From: Ureaplasma sp.
Lineage (GTDB): Bacteria; Bacillota_I; Bacilli_A; Mycoplasmatales; Mycoplasmoidaceae
DNA: 28,968 bases
NCBI GenBank assembly: GCA_020024775.1
Contig: JAHHTF010000009.1
Location: forward strand, 1-28,968
Direction of reading: 5' to 3'
Translations under genes and position numbers: made by a program
Notes under the pieces: model-generated
The model's database searches: none
What the model saw: the letters and a program-made list of their open reading frames with translations, nothing else
Told to the model about the DNA's origin: nothing
In this document: piece after piece, positions 8,836-19,613 of the stretch
Numbering within the stretch: position 1 is the stretch's first letter
Layout of the letters: the number at the start of each line of letters is the position of its first letter

Positions 8836-11800
8836 TTATGCGGATAACTTAATTCCAGTTTTGAAATATTGTTTAGGACATAAGTATCATTCATCATTAT
8901 AATGTCCTACAGATAGGTTGGCTGAGCTTGATACATATGGCCCACCAGGATAATCAGTTTTAGGGAATCCTGCTAAACAAATAGATAATTTTGATCCTTG
9001 GTATCCATCAATGTTTGTGCTTGAGTTATGAACTCATCCACCTCAGTTGTTGTATCATCCAACTTGTAGTCCTGGATATAATTGAGTTAATAATGCATTG
9101 ATTTGAGTTGTGATTGGATCAGTTTTAAAATCATCTAAATTGAAACTTTCTGAAGTAATTTTAGCAGCAAGTTTTGGCAATAATGTGTTGATTTGGTTAA
9201 TAACATCAACATTAGATAATACTAATTGTCTTGGGAATGCTGTATTTACATTGTTGAATACAAGTGTGTAAGCATTGTCTCAAGTACTTACTGAAGCATA
9301 TTCAGTTGGTTCAACAGTAACAATTAAATCGCTTGTTGCATTTTTATCTGCACTTGCAAACCCAATATCAAGGTTTGGTTGGAAGATAATGTTTCCAGTT
9401 TTTTCATCAGTCACGAAACTTCCTGAACCACCTCAAACACCGAAACTATATTGAGCTTCTGGAGCTAAATTATTAAATATTTGAGTCATTTGTGGACCGA
9501 TTTTTTCTGTTCACATATTTTGAATTGTTGTTCTGTCTTTAGTGTTAATGTATTGTGCAGTACTTTCAAATAAGTCTCACATTTCTTTTACTTTAGCTGC
9601 ATCAATATTTAATACAGTAACTGGAATAGCTTTAAGTAATCAAGCTTTTGAAGTTGATTTTTTTGGTTGGAAGTATTCAACACCTAAAGAGTTAGAAGAA
9701 CCTGTGTAGAATAATGTGTTATCTTCAAACACAAATGCTTGAGAATCTTTTGTAGCATACATGTTAAGACCTTCAACATATTCATATTGTGAATTAACAG
9801 ATTCATCGAATTTTCTATCAAATCCTCAAATAGCTGTTTTTGCAATTTTAACATCTGTAATACCATTAGAAGTTAAGATATCATTAATTCCACTTGAAAT
9901 TCTCATAGACATTGGATCTGCATCAGTATTTCCTTTTAATTTATCATTTTCATTTCATTCAGATTTAGTAACTTTAGCAATTTCAGAAATCATGTATTCA
10001 TTGATTTGAGTTGCAACAGCATTTGAAATAACAATTCCTTTTGGAATAACTTCTGCAGTACCGTTTTCTCCAGTTGCTGTTGAATTTAAAGCAATACCAA
10101 CTTTTGAACTAAATCAATTGTTTGAAGAAGTGCTTACTGAAGGAGAAACACTGTTGTTAATTCTAACAGCTACATTACCAATCTTGTAGTTCAATACTTG
10201 AAGTGAATTGATATTACTTGGAGATTGTGCTGTTAATCTAAATGAAACCTGGATTTGATTAATATCATTTCCAATTCCTATTTGACTTTCGTAGTCAGCG
10301 CATTGTTTAACTCCAGTAACTAACTCAACATATGTTTTGTTATATAAAGCTTGACATAAAGCATCACTTGCTGATGTTAAGTTGAAGCTAACATCCATAC
10401 TTAATGAGTTATTAAAAGGTGCTGATACACTAATAAGGTTTGAGTCAACCCCTAATTGATGAGCGATTGCTGTTTGGAATGCACTAGCAAAAACAGTTCT
10501 TGCATTAGCAACATCTGCAATAGCAGCATCATAGTTTTCATAATTCTTAACTAAGTATGCAGTTGATTCTGTTGAAAGGTTAAGCACATTCAATGGGTTT
10601 TTAGCAAAGTTAACTAATACTAATGATGAGTATTGGTTTAAACTTAAGTTTTGTGTGATAGCTGATGCATAAGCTACTGTTGAAGATAATTTGTTTCCAT
10701 TAATTGTGAAATTTGCATCAGATGATGGGTAAGTGATTGGTTTAGCACAATTTAATTGGAAAGTTGCTGAATAATTAATTCCTTTGTTTTCAGCAGCTGG
10801 TACAGCAGTTAATGTAACACCACTAACAGTAATTTTTTGACTAGTCATAAAACTTAGTCCATTTAATTGTTCAGTAATAGTGTTTCTTGCTGTATTAACA
10901 ACTGAACTAGTAGTTTCATTAATTGTAGCTACTACGTTTTGAATTGTTTGATTAATTTCAGCTAAGTTTTCTGTTGAAACTTTTGCAATAGTTGAGATTG
11001 TAGTTTCAATTGGAGCATCAATTGTTACATTAGATCCAGCAATAGTGAAACCACTACCTGTTGCAGGTAATTGTAATGTTTTGCTTGATTGTAATTCAAA
11101 AGAAACATTATAAGCTTCTAGGTCATTAGAAGTTGTTTTAGTTAATGTAGCAGAAGATGCTGAAACACCTTTTGAAGATAATTGTGTTACACCATTAATA
11201 GCTTCTAATACTTTTGTTTGAATTACTGAAACTTCTTCTCCTTCAGTAACATTTTTAATTACTGAATCAATTGCAGTTTGAACAGCAGTTAGATCTGAAG
11301 TTTCTAGAACAACAGTTTGTTTTAATGCACTAGTAATAGCTGATGTTGTTGTAATTGTATTACCAGTTACTTCAAAGTGAGCATTAGATTCATAACTTAA
11401 AGTTTTAGAATCACTAGATAAGTCGAAACTTACTTTGTATTGAACATTATCAACACTTGGATCACTAGCTTCTGTTAAATGTACATTAGCAACATTGATT
11501 GAATTAGTTGTAATGAAGCTTAATCCTTTAATACCTGCTAGTATATCAGCTTCAACAGTTGTTACTTGGTCAACAGAAGCAATTGCTGAAACTTTTGGTT
11601 GAATAACATTTGTATAAATTTCATCTAATTGAGCAGATGTAATATTAATAATTGTAGAGATACTTGTTTTAACTGGATTAGTAGTAGTAACTGATGGACC
11701 ACTTACTGTAAGTCCTTCTGCAGTACCATTAATAGTTAGATTTTTTTCTCCACTATGAAGAACTACTTTAACTGTATATGCAATGAAGTTTTCTACAGTT

Positions 11801-13962
11801 GATGGAGTTAATTCAATTGAATTTACAACTACATGTTTAGTTGTCAAAGTTGGTAATGCATTAATAGCATTAGTTAAATCAGTTTTGATTTGATCTTGTG
11901 ATAAACTTTCATCAGTTATTTTAGAAACTGTTTCATTAATTGCATTTGAAATAGCACCTAAATCAGTTGCATCTAAAACAACCTCTTGTTTAATTGCAGT
12001 AACAAGTGAAGTTTTAGTTTTTAATGTATTGCCATCAGTACTAAAGTAATCATTAGTTGCTGGGTATACAATTGTTTTACTATCAGAACTTGATAAAGTA
12101 ACACTTGCAAAGTATTGTGCATAATCTGATGTTGAAGCTGGGTCTAGTTCTAGATTAACGGTATCAACTTGTAATCCCTTAGATGTAAGAGTTTGAGATG
12201 TATTTAAAGTTTCTTTAATACTGTCAGTAACACTAACGATTTCTGATGATGCTGCTAGCGCAGTAACTTTAGGATTAATAACATTGTAAATAGCTTGTAA
12301 ATCTTCAGCTGTTAATTCTACTTGAGTAGAGATTTTACTTACAACAGGAGCTTTTGTAGTTAATGTATCATTAGCTGCAGTTAATACTCCATCAGTTGCA
12401 ATATCTAATGTATTACTTGAAGTTAAATGTAAAGATACTGCATATTGTTTAAAGTGATCATCACTAGTTGAATCTGCAACAGTTACTGAATCAACTTGAA
12501 CACCTGGAACATCAGCAGTTAAAACTGTATTAACAGCTAATTTAATATCATCTTGGATTTTTTCATTTGTTTCAGGAGCAGTTAAATTTGTAATTACATT
12601 TGTTAAAGCATCATTAATTTTAGAAATTACTGAAGATGAGATTGCAATACTATTTTTATAACTTGCTTGAATAGCAGTTGTTAATGTGATTGTTTTATCA
12701 ACACATGTAAAGAAAGAATCTGATTCTGGTCAAACTAATTCTTTATCTGCTGGTGTATTAAATGTAATGCTAGGTTTATATGAATCTATATTATCTGTTG
12801 TTGTTTTGTTTAATTCAACATTAGCGACAGTTACATTGTTGTCTTTGAAAAATTGAATTTCATTAATTTCAGTAGGTAATGAAGATTGAACAGATGTTGC
12901 ATCTGCTGCTGATTTCATACCAGTGATAGCAGCACTAACTTTATCATGAACCAATGATAATGTAGCTGTATCAACTGTAATTTTATTGTTTACAGGTGGA
13001 GTTGGAGGAGTGACTGTAATTGCTGTAGCAAATGGTTGAGTACTTGTTCATTGGTTGTCAGCAATTGTGAATGTTTCATTATCAGGAACTGTAATTGGTT
13101 TTGTTGGAGTTACTGATAAAGCAAATGATACGTTGTATTTAATTTGATCACCAACTGTTACTTCATTTAATTGCAAATTATCAACACTAATGTTATTAGT
13201 TTTAATAACAGCTACTTCATTTAATTTAGATAAGATAGTTTGTTTTGTTGCTTCTAAATTATCTTTGTTGTTTAATGTAGCTAAGTTATCTGTGAAAATA
13301 GTTGCAATTGCAACAACATCATCATTAGAGAATGATATATCCTTTTCTGGCTCAGGTTGAGGTTCAGGAGTTGGAGTAACTGTAATTTTAGTAGCTAATG
13401 GATTTTTTGTTGAAATAGTATTTCCATTAACATTGAAGTATTCATTATTAGCTAATGTTAATTTATTTCCAGATGATAATGTAACTGAAACATTATATTT
13501 AACATCTGCCGAACCTTTAACTGGAGTCATTTCAACAGTAGCAACTGTTATCTTGTTAGTAGTAAAGAATGGACTTGATTCTAATTGAGATTTAATTGAT
13601 TCTTTTGTAGCATCAACTTGGTCTTCACTTGTCATGTTTGAAACAACACTAACCAATGCATCATTGATAGTTTTCAGTGTTTCTGCACTAACTTCAACAT
13701 TTTCAGGTGTAGGACCAGGTGCAGGTGGTGGTGTAGGACCAGGTGCAGGTGGTTCAACTGGATCTGGCCCAGGTGGAGTAGGTCCTGGTTGAGGTTGTGG
13801 AGCTGGAGATGGGTCAACAGGTGTATCAGGTTGTTGACTGTTATCAGAACCATCAATATTACCAGAACCACATGCTGTTGTAGCTAAAGACACAGCAAGA
13901 GGAACTGTAATTGTAGCAACAGCACCTAAACTGATTGCTATAATTTTTGATTTTTTATTCAT
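8836..13962 (-). CDS. Giant modular surface lipoprotein, nine tandem modules (1708 aa)
   Basis: Predicted lipid-anchored surface protein. The start at 13962 follows GAAAGGTAA; an in-frame ATG upstream at 14040 would read through the AT tract and is rejected. The signal peptide ends ATTA-Cys31. Residues 44-86 form a Pro-rich stalk containing PPAPGPTP twice (a perfect 24-bp duplication). Nine divergent modules follow, starting near residues 90, 208, 328, 439, 548, 661, 772, 884 and 994. The C-terminal domain (about 1104-1708) is shared with its two neighbours and has Cys1203/Cys1221, VISNAVA, FVFED and WLLKAIPVTV. I walked the frame through the stretches between the stop-free segments: only TGA (Trp) occurs. 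The modules are probably beta-rich and extend the conserved domain away from the membrane; this is inference. No enzyme motif was seen. Confidence 0.9.
10657..13695 (-). repeat. Nine tandem ~110-aa protein modules (coding repeat)
   Basis: Each module is 109-120 aa and has the pattern: hydrophobic strand (VxL/ITA), L..I...I...V helix, K..I...L....F.TT..I.V..V.L (second half starts with the T-N/S/K-x-I/V-x-V motif), Y.VS..L.S strand, a short F/Y-x-V-x-G-N-T turn, then T..P..T.I into the next unit. Protein similarity is clear but DNA identity between modules is low, so these are old duplications. Two modules of the same type occur in the 871-aa paralog. Confidence 0.85.
13706..13753 (-). repeat. 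Perfect 24-bp tandem duplication in the proline-rich stalk
   Basis: Two identical 24-bp copies, at 13706-13729 and 13730-13753, encode PPAPGPTP twice (residues 71-86 of the 1708-aa lipoprotein). Perfect identity suggests a recent duplication. It keeps the frame, so copy changes would alter stalk length only. Confidence 0.9.
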
Positions 13963-14007
13963 GATTACCTTTCGTAATTTTCCTTTTATTCTTTTCTTTA
14001 TGCCTTT

Positions 14008-14053
14008 ATTATATATATATATATATATATAAATGAGCAAAAAAAGTAGTCAA
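14008..14053 (-). promoter_or_regulatory. Promoter region with (AT)10 tract, 1708-aa lipoprotein gene
   Basis: On the minus strand: TTGACT (14048-14053), 34 nt containing (AT)10 (14011-14030), and TATAAT at 14008-14013 at the downstream end of the tract. The ATG is at 13962. Alternatively a TATATA inside the tract, 16 nt from TTGACT, could serve as -10, leaving the repeat partly in the leader. The region from the tract to TTGACT and beyond is nearly identical to 16287-16330. A variable tract here could change expression; this is inference. Confidence 0.6.
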
Positions 14054-14168
14054 AATAGATAAAAAAGTTTTAGATTTTGGCATTTTTAAATAAAAAACCT
14101 ATGCTTTTAAAGAATTTTCCACAAAAAACTAATAAACCAAGACATCTTACAGGGCCAAGATTTTGATA

Positions 14169-14195
14169 TAAAAAACACACCATTTTTGGTGTGTT
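14169..14195 (-). terminator. Terminator of the 672-aa lipoprotein gene
   Basis: AACACACCA (14174-14182) and TGGTGTGTT (14187-14195) form a perfect 9-bp stem with a TTTT (plus strand) loop, followed on the minus strand by a TTTTTTA run. It lies just after the stop at 14213. Confidence 0.88.
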
Positions 14196-14212
14196 CTGTT
14201 TTATAATAAATA

Positions 14213-16231
14213 CTATTTATCAGGTAATGAACTGTAAAGTACTTTAGTAGTTGTTGTATACTTAGGTAGTAAGTATCAACCATTATTAGATGTTCCAGTA
14301 ATCATTTGAGATGATGTACTATTAATAGTAATACCAGTATATCCTGCAGGTAATATAACTCTAATACCTAATCTAATGTTTGCATAGCCATTAGATGGAC
14401 TATAGTATTTTCAACCATTTCATACAGTATATCATTCAATCTTCATAGCTGGATTGATTTTTTGTAATAATGCATTGATTCTACTTGTTGTTGCTGGTGG
14501 AATGTGGTCTAAGTCTTCTTTTTTCGTTAATGATTCTGTAATTGTTCTTAATTCAGTATAGATATCATTAAGAATAGACATGTCTGTAATCAATACTCTT
14601 TTTTGATCAGTAGGAATATTGTTAAAGTAGATTAGTGAATCTCCTTGTCAGTTTTTAACATAAGAGAATTCATTTTTAGGAACAGTTACAACAATACTAT
14701 TATTAGCTTGGTAATTAGTATCTCTATATTTAACTCTGAAATATGGGTTATATGTTAATTGGTCAGTATCAGGTTTAGTATAATAACTATCAATACCAAC
14801 TAATCAAGTGATAGGAGATGGAATATTTTTTGAGCTAAATGCAGCATTAATAGTGTTTCCACAATTATTGATAATTAAATCAACAATTTGAGAATCTGTT
14901 AAGTTTCCAGTTACTTTAGGTTGGATTGAACACAATGCATCATAAATAGAAGTTACATCTTCAGTTGTTAAATTAACAACTGTTGTTGGAACTGATTTTA
15001 ATAATCAAGTTTTTTGAACTTTTTCACTAGGATAAATATACATTGAACCTGGATAGCTTGACCCACTTGTTGCTATTCCTGTACCAAATATTGAGTTATC
15101 TTCAAATGTAAATGATTGTGAATTAGGAGTAGTATATAAATATAGTCCTGCATATTCATATTGGTTGTTAGTAGTTGGGTCAAATTGTAAACAGTTACTA
15201 TATGAACGGATGTTGGCAAATTGAACATCAATACTATTATCAGTTAAGATTTTGTTAATTCCATTTATTAATATTTGACAAGGAGCTGAAACAGCATCTG
15301 TTGGTTTTGAATTAAATAAATTCATAAAATCTGTTTTAGAGATTTTAGCAAAGAATTGATCTCTAATGTATTCATTAATTTGTTGAGCAACTGCGTTTGA
15401 AATCACAGTTGATTTTTGAATATTAATTAATTGACCATTTGTTAATGATGAGTTTTGATCAAATACCATTGCAACACGAGAACTATTAACATATGGAGTT
15501 TTAGATTTATTAATTATTGCAGTAAATACATTATTAATTAATACATCTGGAGAGTTAACTGAGAAAGTCAAGATTTTTTGGTTTCCAACTGACATTGGAG
15601 CAGCTTGATCAATTCAGAATGTTAATCTAATTTTATCAATGTTTGTACTAGCACCTAATGATTCTGTGTAATCAGAACATCCTTTAATAGATTTAGAAAT
15701 TTGATCAAAAGATTGCCCATAGATTTTTTGACAAACATCAGTATTACTTGGTGTTAAAACCAATTGGAATTTTAAAGATAAATCTTTATTGTTATATGTA
15801 TTTAAATAAAAACTATCCTCAGGAATTCCTCATGAAGTTGCAATTGCTTTTTTAAATACATTGATTGTATTAGTTTGAGCAGTTTTTAAGTTAGCGGATG
15901 ATAATGCAGTTGATGCATCTTGATAGTTTGTACAAACTACACCTTGTGATACATATTGTGGTTCGTATGATGGAACTGGTTTTTTAGCAAAGTTAAAAAA
16001 TGTTTTAGTTGCAAAATCTGATATTGTATTTCCAGTAACATCAGGAGATGGAGTAGGTGTTGGTGTAGGTGTTGGTGTTGGAGTAGGTGCTGGAGTAGGA
16101 GTATCTGTTGATTCTGCAGAATCAGAAGAACCAGCTCCACATGATGTTGTAGTTAAAGACACAGCAAGTGGAATACAAATTGTGGCAATAGCCCCCAAAC
16201 TAATTGCTAGAATTTTAGCTTTTTTATTCAT
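14213..16231 (-). CDS. Surface lipoprotein, C-terminal domain only, Thr-Pro stalk (672 aa)
   Basis: Third member of the large lipoprotein family. The start at 16231 follows AAAGGTATC. The signal peptide ends TTTS-Cys31. A Ser/Asp segment and a Thr-Pro tract (residues 44-63) lead straight into the conserved C-terminal domain (about 66-672), with no ~110-aa module. Shared landmarks are Cys167/Cys185 (CQKIYG...GCSDY), STVISNAVAQQI, a NNQYEYAGLYLY segment, FTFEDNSIF, YPGSMYI and WLLKSVPTTV. In-frame TGA codons read as Trp. The domain without modules is about as long as in the paralogs, which supports a minimal functional unit. The role is unknown; adhesin or immune-variable antigen is a guess. 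Confidence 0.9.
16043..16102 (-). repeat. Thr-Pro tract in the 672-aa lipoprotein stalk
   Basis: Residues 44-63 are alternating Thr/Ser/Ala and Pro, encoded by an imperfect 6-bp repeat (GGTGTA/GGTGTT on the plus strand). It separates the lipidated Cys from the conserved domain, as the Pro-rich stalk does in the 1708-aa paralog. Confidence 0.75.
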
Positions 16232-16286
16232 GGATACCTTTCGTAAAAATTTACTTATATATTCTTTATTTCGTTATGACACCTTT

Positions 16287-16330
16287 ATTATATATATATA
16301 TATATATAAATGAGCAAAAAAAGTAGTCAA
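16287..16330 (-). promoter_or_regulatory. Promoter region with (AT)9 tract, 672-aa lipoprotein gene
   Basis: Same layout as at 14008-14053: TTGACT (16325-16330), 32 nt containing (AT)9 (16290-16307), TATAAT at 16287-16292, and the ATG at 16231. The flanks of the tract match the other locus, with the sequence after TTGACT identical up to the tract. The tract is one AT unit shorter. Confidence 0.6.
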
Positions 16331-16388
16331 AATCGATAAAAATAATCTATATTAATTAAAATATTTACAAAAGTGACATATTTTCAAC

Positions 16389-16426
16389 AAAAAAACTCTG
16401 AAGTTTTAGTTTATATCTTCAAAGTT
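16389..16426 (-). terminator. Terminator of the ecf-truA operon
   Basis: CTCTGAAG (16396-16403) pairs with CTTCAAAG (16417-16424) over 8 bp including one G-T, with AA/TT extending it by two. On the minus strand seven Ts follow at once. It directly follows the truA stop at 16428. Confidence 0.82.
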
Positions 16427-16427
16427 A

Positions 16428-17159
16428 TTAATAAAATACTTCTAATAAATATAATCCACAACCAGCAACTTTATCAATTGCTGCACCTTTTTTGGGATTA
16501 TTAAAAAGTTCTAAAATCTCTGATTCACTAATTTTAGACTCATTATATTTCAAGAATACACTAACAATCATTCTTACCATGTTCTTCAAAAATCCATCTC
16601 CATTAATAAAGATTGTTGTTGTGTTTCTAGAATTCTTAAACTTAATATAATTAATAGTTCTTACATTGTTTTCAATTTCAGAAGTACTGAAAGAAAGGAA
16701 ATTATGTTTCCCAATAAACAATTTAGCTATCTTTTTAAGTTTTCTTAAATTAATTGGTTGGCTATATTGATATTCATAGTTTCTTTTAAATAAATCAAAT
16801 TTAGATTTATTAATTACATACATATAGGTTTTATTTTTAGCTGAGAATCTTGCATGAAAGGTATTTGAAACCTTTTCACAAGATTTCATAAAAACACCTT
16901 TAGTATTTAATTTCTTGTTAATGACTTCTAAAACAATATTAGGATCTAATTCATTATCTTTAACTTTGAAACTAAATACTTGGTTTAATGCATGAACATA
17001 TTTATCAGTTCTACCTGAAGCAAAAATATTAATCTTTTGATTAAATAAAAAAGAGAGTTCATCCTGGATTGTTTCTTGGATAGTAACTACATCTTTTTGA
17101 ATTGCTCATCCGTGGAATAAACTTCCATCATATGAGATAATACATTTATAATTGCACAT
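16428..17159 (-). CDS. truA: tRNA pseudouridine(38-40) synthase TruA (243 aa)
   Basis: Isomerises uridines 38-40 of the tRNA anticodon stem to pseudouridine. The catalytic Asp is Asp52 in ASGRTDKYVHA (family GAGRTDxGVHA); the N-terminal YDGSLFHGWAIQ and the C-terminal FLKNMVRMIV and VAGCGLYLLEV segments are typical, and the length is normal. TGA in the HGW motif reads as Trp. The start at 17159 is one base after the ecfT stop. The family GAGR is ASGR here and the Gly after RTD is Lys, both mild deviations. Last gene of the ecf operon, as I recall from M. genitalium (MG179-MG182). Confidence 0.95.
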
Positions 17160-17160
17160 G

Positions 17161-18402
17161 CTAAGACAGCACTCCAATTTCAAATAAACCTAATGGTGAA
17201 AACAATAATGGTTTAATGGTCACACCAATATATAAACCTAATAATAGTGCAAGGATGCTAAATCCTAACCATTCCCAAATTGATACACTAAACTTTCTGT
17301 ATCTAGTTCTTGCATATCTTGGGTTATAAGCTCTTGCATCAATAGCATTAGCTAGTTCTTCAGCTTTTTTGAAAGCGATACTAAATAGTGGAACAATCAA
17401 TGAAACTAATGCTTTCATTTTTACAGCAAAGTTACCGTTCTTAAAATCGATTCCTCTAGATGCTTGAGCATTCATGATTCTTTTAGATTCAATTAATAAT
17501 GAAGGAATGAATCTTAAAGCAATGGCAATCATCATTGATGCTTCATTAACTGGTAGTCTAAAAATCTTCAATGGACTTAATAGATTTTCAAATGCATAAG
17601 TTAATTCAAGTGAATTAGTTGTAGATGTTAATAATGTTGCAGCCATAATCATTAACATAACCTTTAATGTAACAAAGATAGCTAATTGAATTGCTTGTGG
17701 AGAGAATGTATATCAATTAGTTTGGAAATACACAAAAGCATTATGATAACTAGATGAATTAGTTATTGCTAATGTTTTATATGATTGGCCATCTAATGTT
17801 CATTCATTATTAACTACTCAATAATATTTTTGAGCAGCAAGAATTTGACTAGGAGTTGCTTCAGCACCTGGTGCTAATCCAATTGCTTGTAATAGATTTT
17901 CTTTAGCTGCTAAGTTTAATCCATTTCATGATTTAACTAATACTGCTTCATCTACATTATTTTGAGCAATTACTTTATCAATAAATACTGAATCAGTTGG
18001 AACAATTCCTCCAACTTTTCCACCCCATAAATCTGAAATATAGATTCCATTATTGGGTTGGCTTAAATTTGAGATTGGGCCTCAAATAATTGATTTGTTT
18101 CCTAAAATAATATCAAATTGATTTGTGATGTTCACTGCAATTGGATCTTTATAAATTATCCAGTTTATTAATATTAGCAAAGTTAACAAGATGAGGGCAG
18201 ATTTAACAATGTTAAAAAAAGTCTTTCTTGAAATCTTAGCTAATATAAACAAAATAGATAAAACAATAAATAAGATAATTTGAGCAAAGAAACCAAGTGG
18301 TAAGAAAATCATACAGATAATTAAAACAAAACCTATGATTTTCAAGGTTGGGTTTAAACGATGTAGAACTGATTTATTATACTGTGATGTTGTTGTAAAC
18401 AT
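17161..18402 (-). CDS. ecfT: ECF transporter transmembrane protein EcfT, with a large insertion (413 aa)
   Basis: Membrane scaffold of the energy-coupling-factor transporter; couples the ATPases EcfA1/EcfA2 to exchangeable substrate-binding S components for vitamins or metals. N-terminal hydrophobic segments fill residues 20-98; the C-terminal half (from about 235) carries more membrane segments and the two Ala-Arg-type coupling motifs, in AQASRGID and AIDARAYN. Between them lies an extra polar segment of about 130 residues rich in Asn, Trp and Gly, probably outside the cell, so the protein is well above the family's ~265 aa. Several TGA codons read as Trp. The start overlaps the ecfA2 stop by one base (TAATG) behind TGGAGAA. 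No S component is encoded nearby, which suits a shared group-II ECF module. Confidence 0.93.
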
Positions 18403-19613
18403 TATTGTTCTCCACTTAAAAAATCAATTAAAGTACTAGCTAGTTCTTCAACTGTTTTTGGTTTCTTATCTAATAGTTTTGCAAATGATGCATCTTTTTG
18501 AATTAAATTTTTGATTGTTTTGATTACCTTAGGAGTATCAATCGATGTTGATTCTAAAATGTAATCATTCATAAAGATATCATATGGAGTTCCATGAGCA
18601 ATGATTTCTCCATCATTCATAACAATAACTTCATCTGCAATTTGTAATACATGGTCCATAGTATGTGTAATCACAAATACAGATTTGTTATTTGCTTTTG
18701 CATCTAAAATGATATCCATCATTTCTTGTTCACCAACAGGATCTAATCCTGCAGTTGGTTCATCAAAGATTAAAACATTAGTATCAATTGCTAAAATCCC
18801 TGCAATCGCAACTCTTCTTTTTTGACCACCTGATAAACCAAATGGGTTTCTTGGTAAAAACTCATCACCCATTCCTAGTTTGTTTAAAAAGAATTTAGCA
18901 GATTTCTTTGCTTCATCTTTTTTCATCCCTAATGCAACTGGGCCAAACATAATATCTTTTTCAATTGTGTCTTTGAACAATTGGTATTCAGGGAATTGAA
19001 AAACCATTCCAATTTCTTTTCTTAGTTTTTTGAATTCCTTAATTTTTTTCATCTTTCTTTTTTGTTTATAAGAAGGATTATTAATTGTTTCAACAATATT
19101 GAAATTTTGAATGTAATCCATTGGATATGATTCTTTGATTTCAAATTTGTTTTCAGGATTTAGTTTTATTATAAAGGCACTAAAATCTTCTTTAACTCAA
19201 TTTAGATTTTTGATTCTTTTAATACTATCTATCTTAACTTTATAATTCCCAGAGATAATTATTCTAGCAATTGATGTATTTAATTTCTTTGTATTAATAA
19301 CAATAATTCTAGATAGTTCATCATTTAGGTTATCTTGGGTTTTATCTAATGGCATTATCTTTAATTTATCTAAACCTCAATTAAACCCAATATTTACAAT
19401 TGGGGTTTTAACTTCTCCATATTTAGATGTCATTAGTCCATTAAAATGAGTTACTAATGTAGATTTCCCAGAACCAGAATTCCCAATAATACAATAAATC
19501 TTATTTTTGAAGAACTTATAATTGATGTTGTTTAGTGCAACATATTCTTGTTCTGTTTTTTCAGCATATACACTATATAAGTTATTGACTTCTATTATTT
19601 TTTCATCAGACAT
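18402..19613 (-). CDS. ecfA2: ECF transporter ATPase EcfA2, with an insertion after Walker A (403 aa)
   Basis: Cytoplasmic ATP-binding subunit of the ECF transporter, paired with EcfA1. Walker A GNSGSGKST is at residues 44-52, Q-loop VFQFPEYQ with Gln206, signature LSGGQ at 260-264, Walker B VLIFDE at 280-285 and switch His317. Between Walker A and the Q-loop about 110 extra residues occur (about 75-190), ending in a Lys/Arg-rich helix (KQKRKMKKIKEFKKLRKE). Typical ECF ATPases are about 280 aa. All ATPase motifs are intact, and TGA at 19197 and 19377 reads as Trp, so this is an insertion and not a frameshift. The start overlaps the end of ecfA1 by 19 nt. Confidence 0.93.

Noticed and set aside
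13963..14040. N-terminal extension of the 1708-aa lipoprotein (start at 14040)
   Set aside because: It would translate the AT tract as Ile-Tyr repeats and hide the signal peptide; the ATG at 13962 has a ribosome binding site and matches its paralogs.
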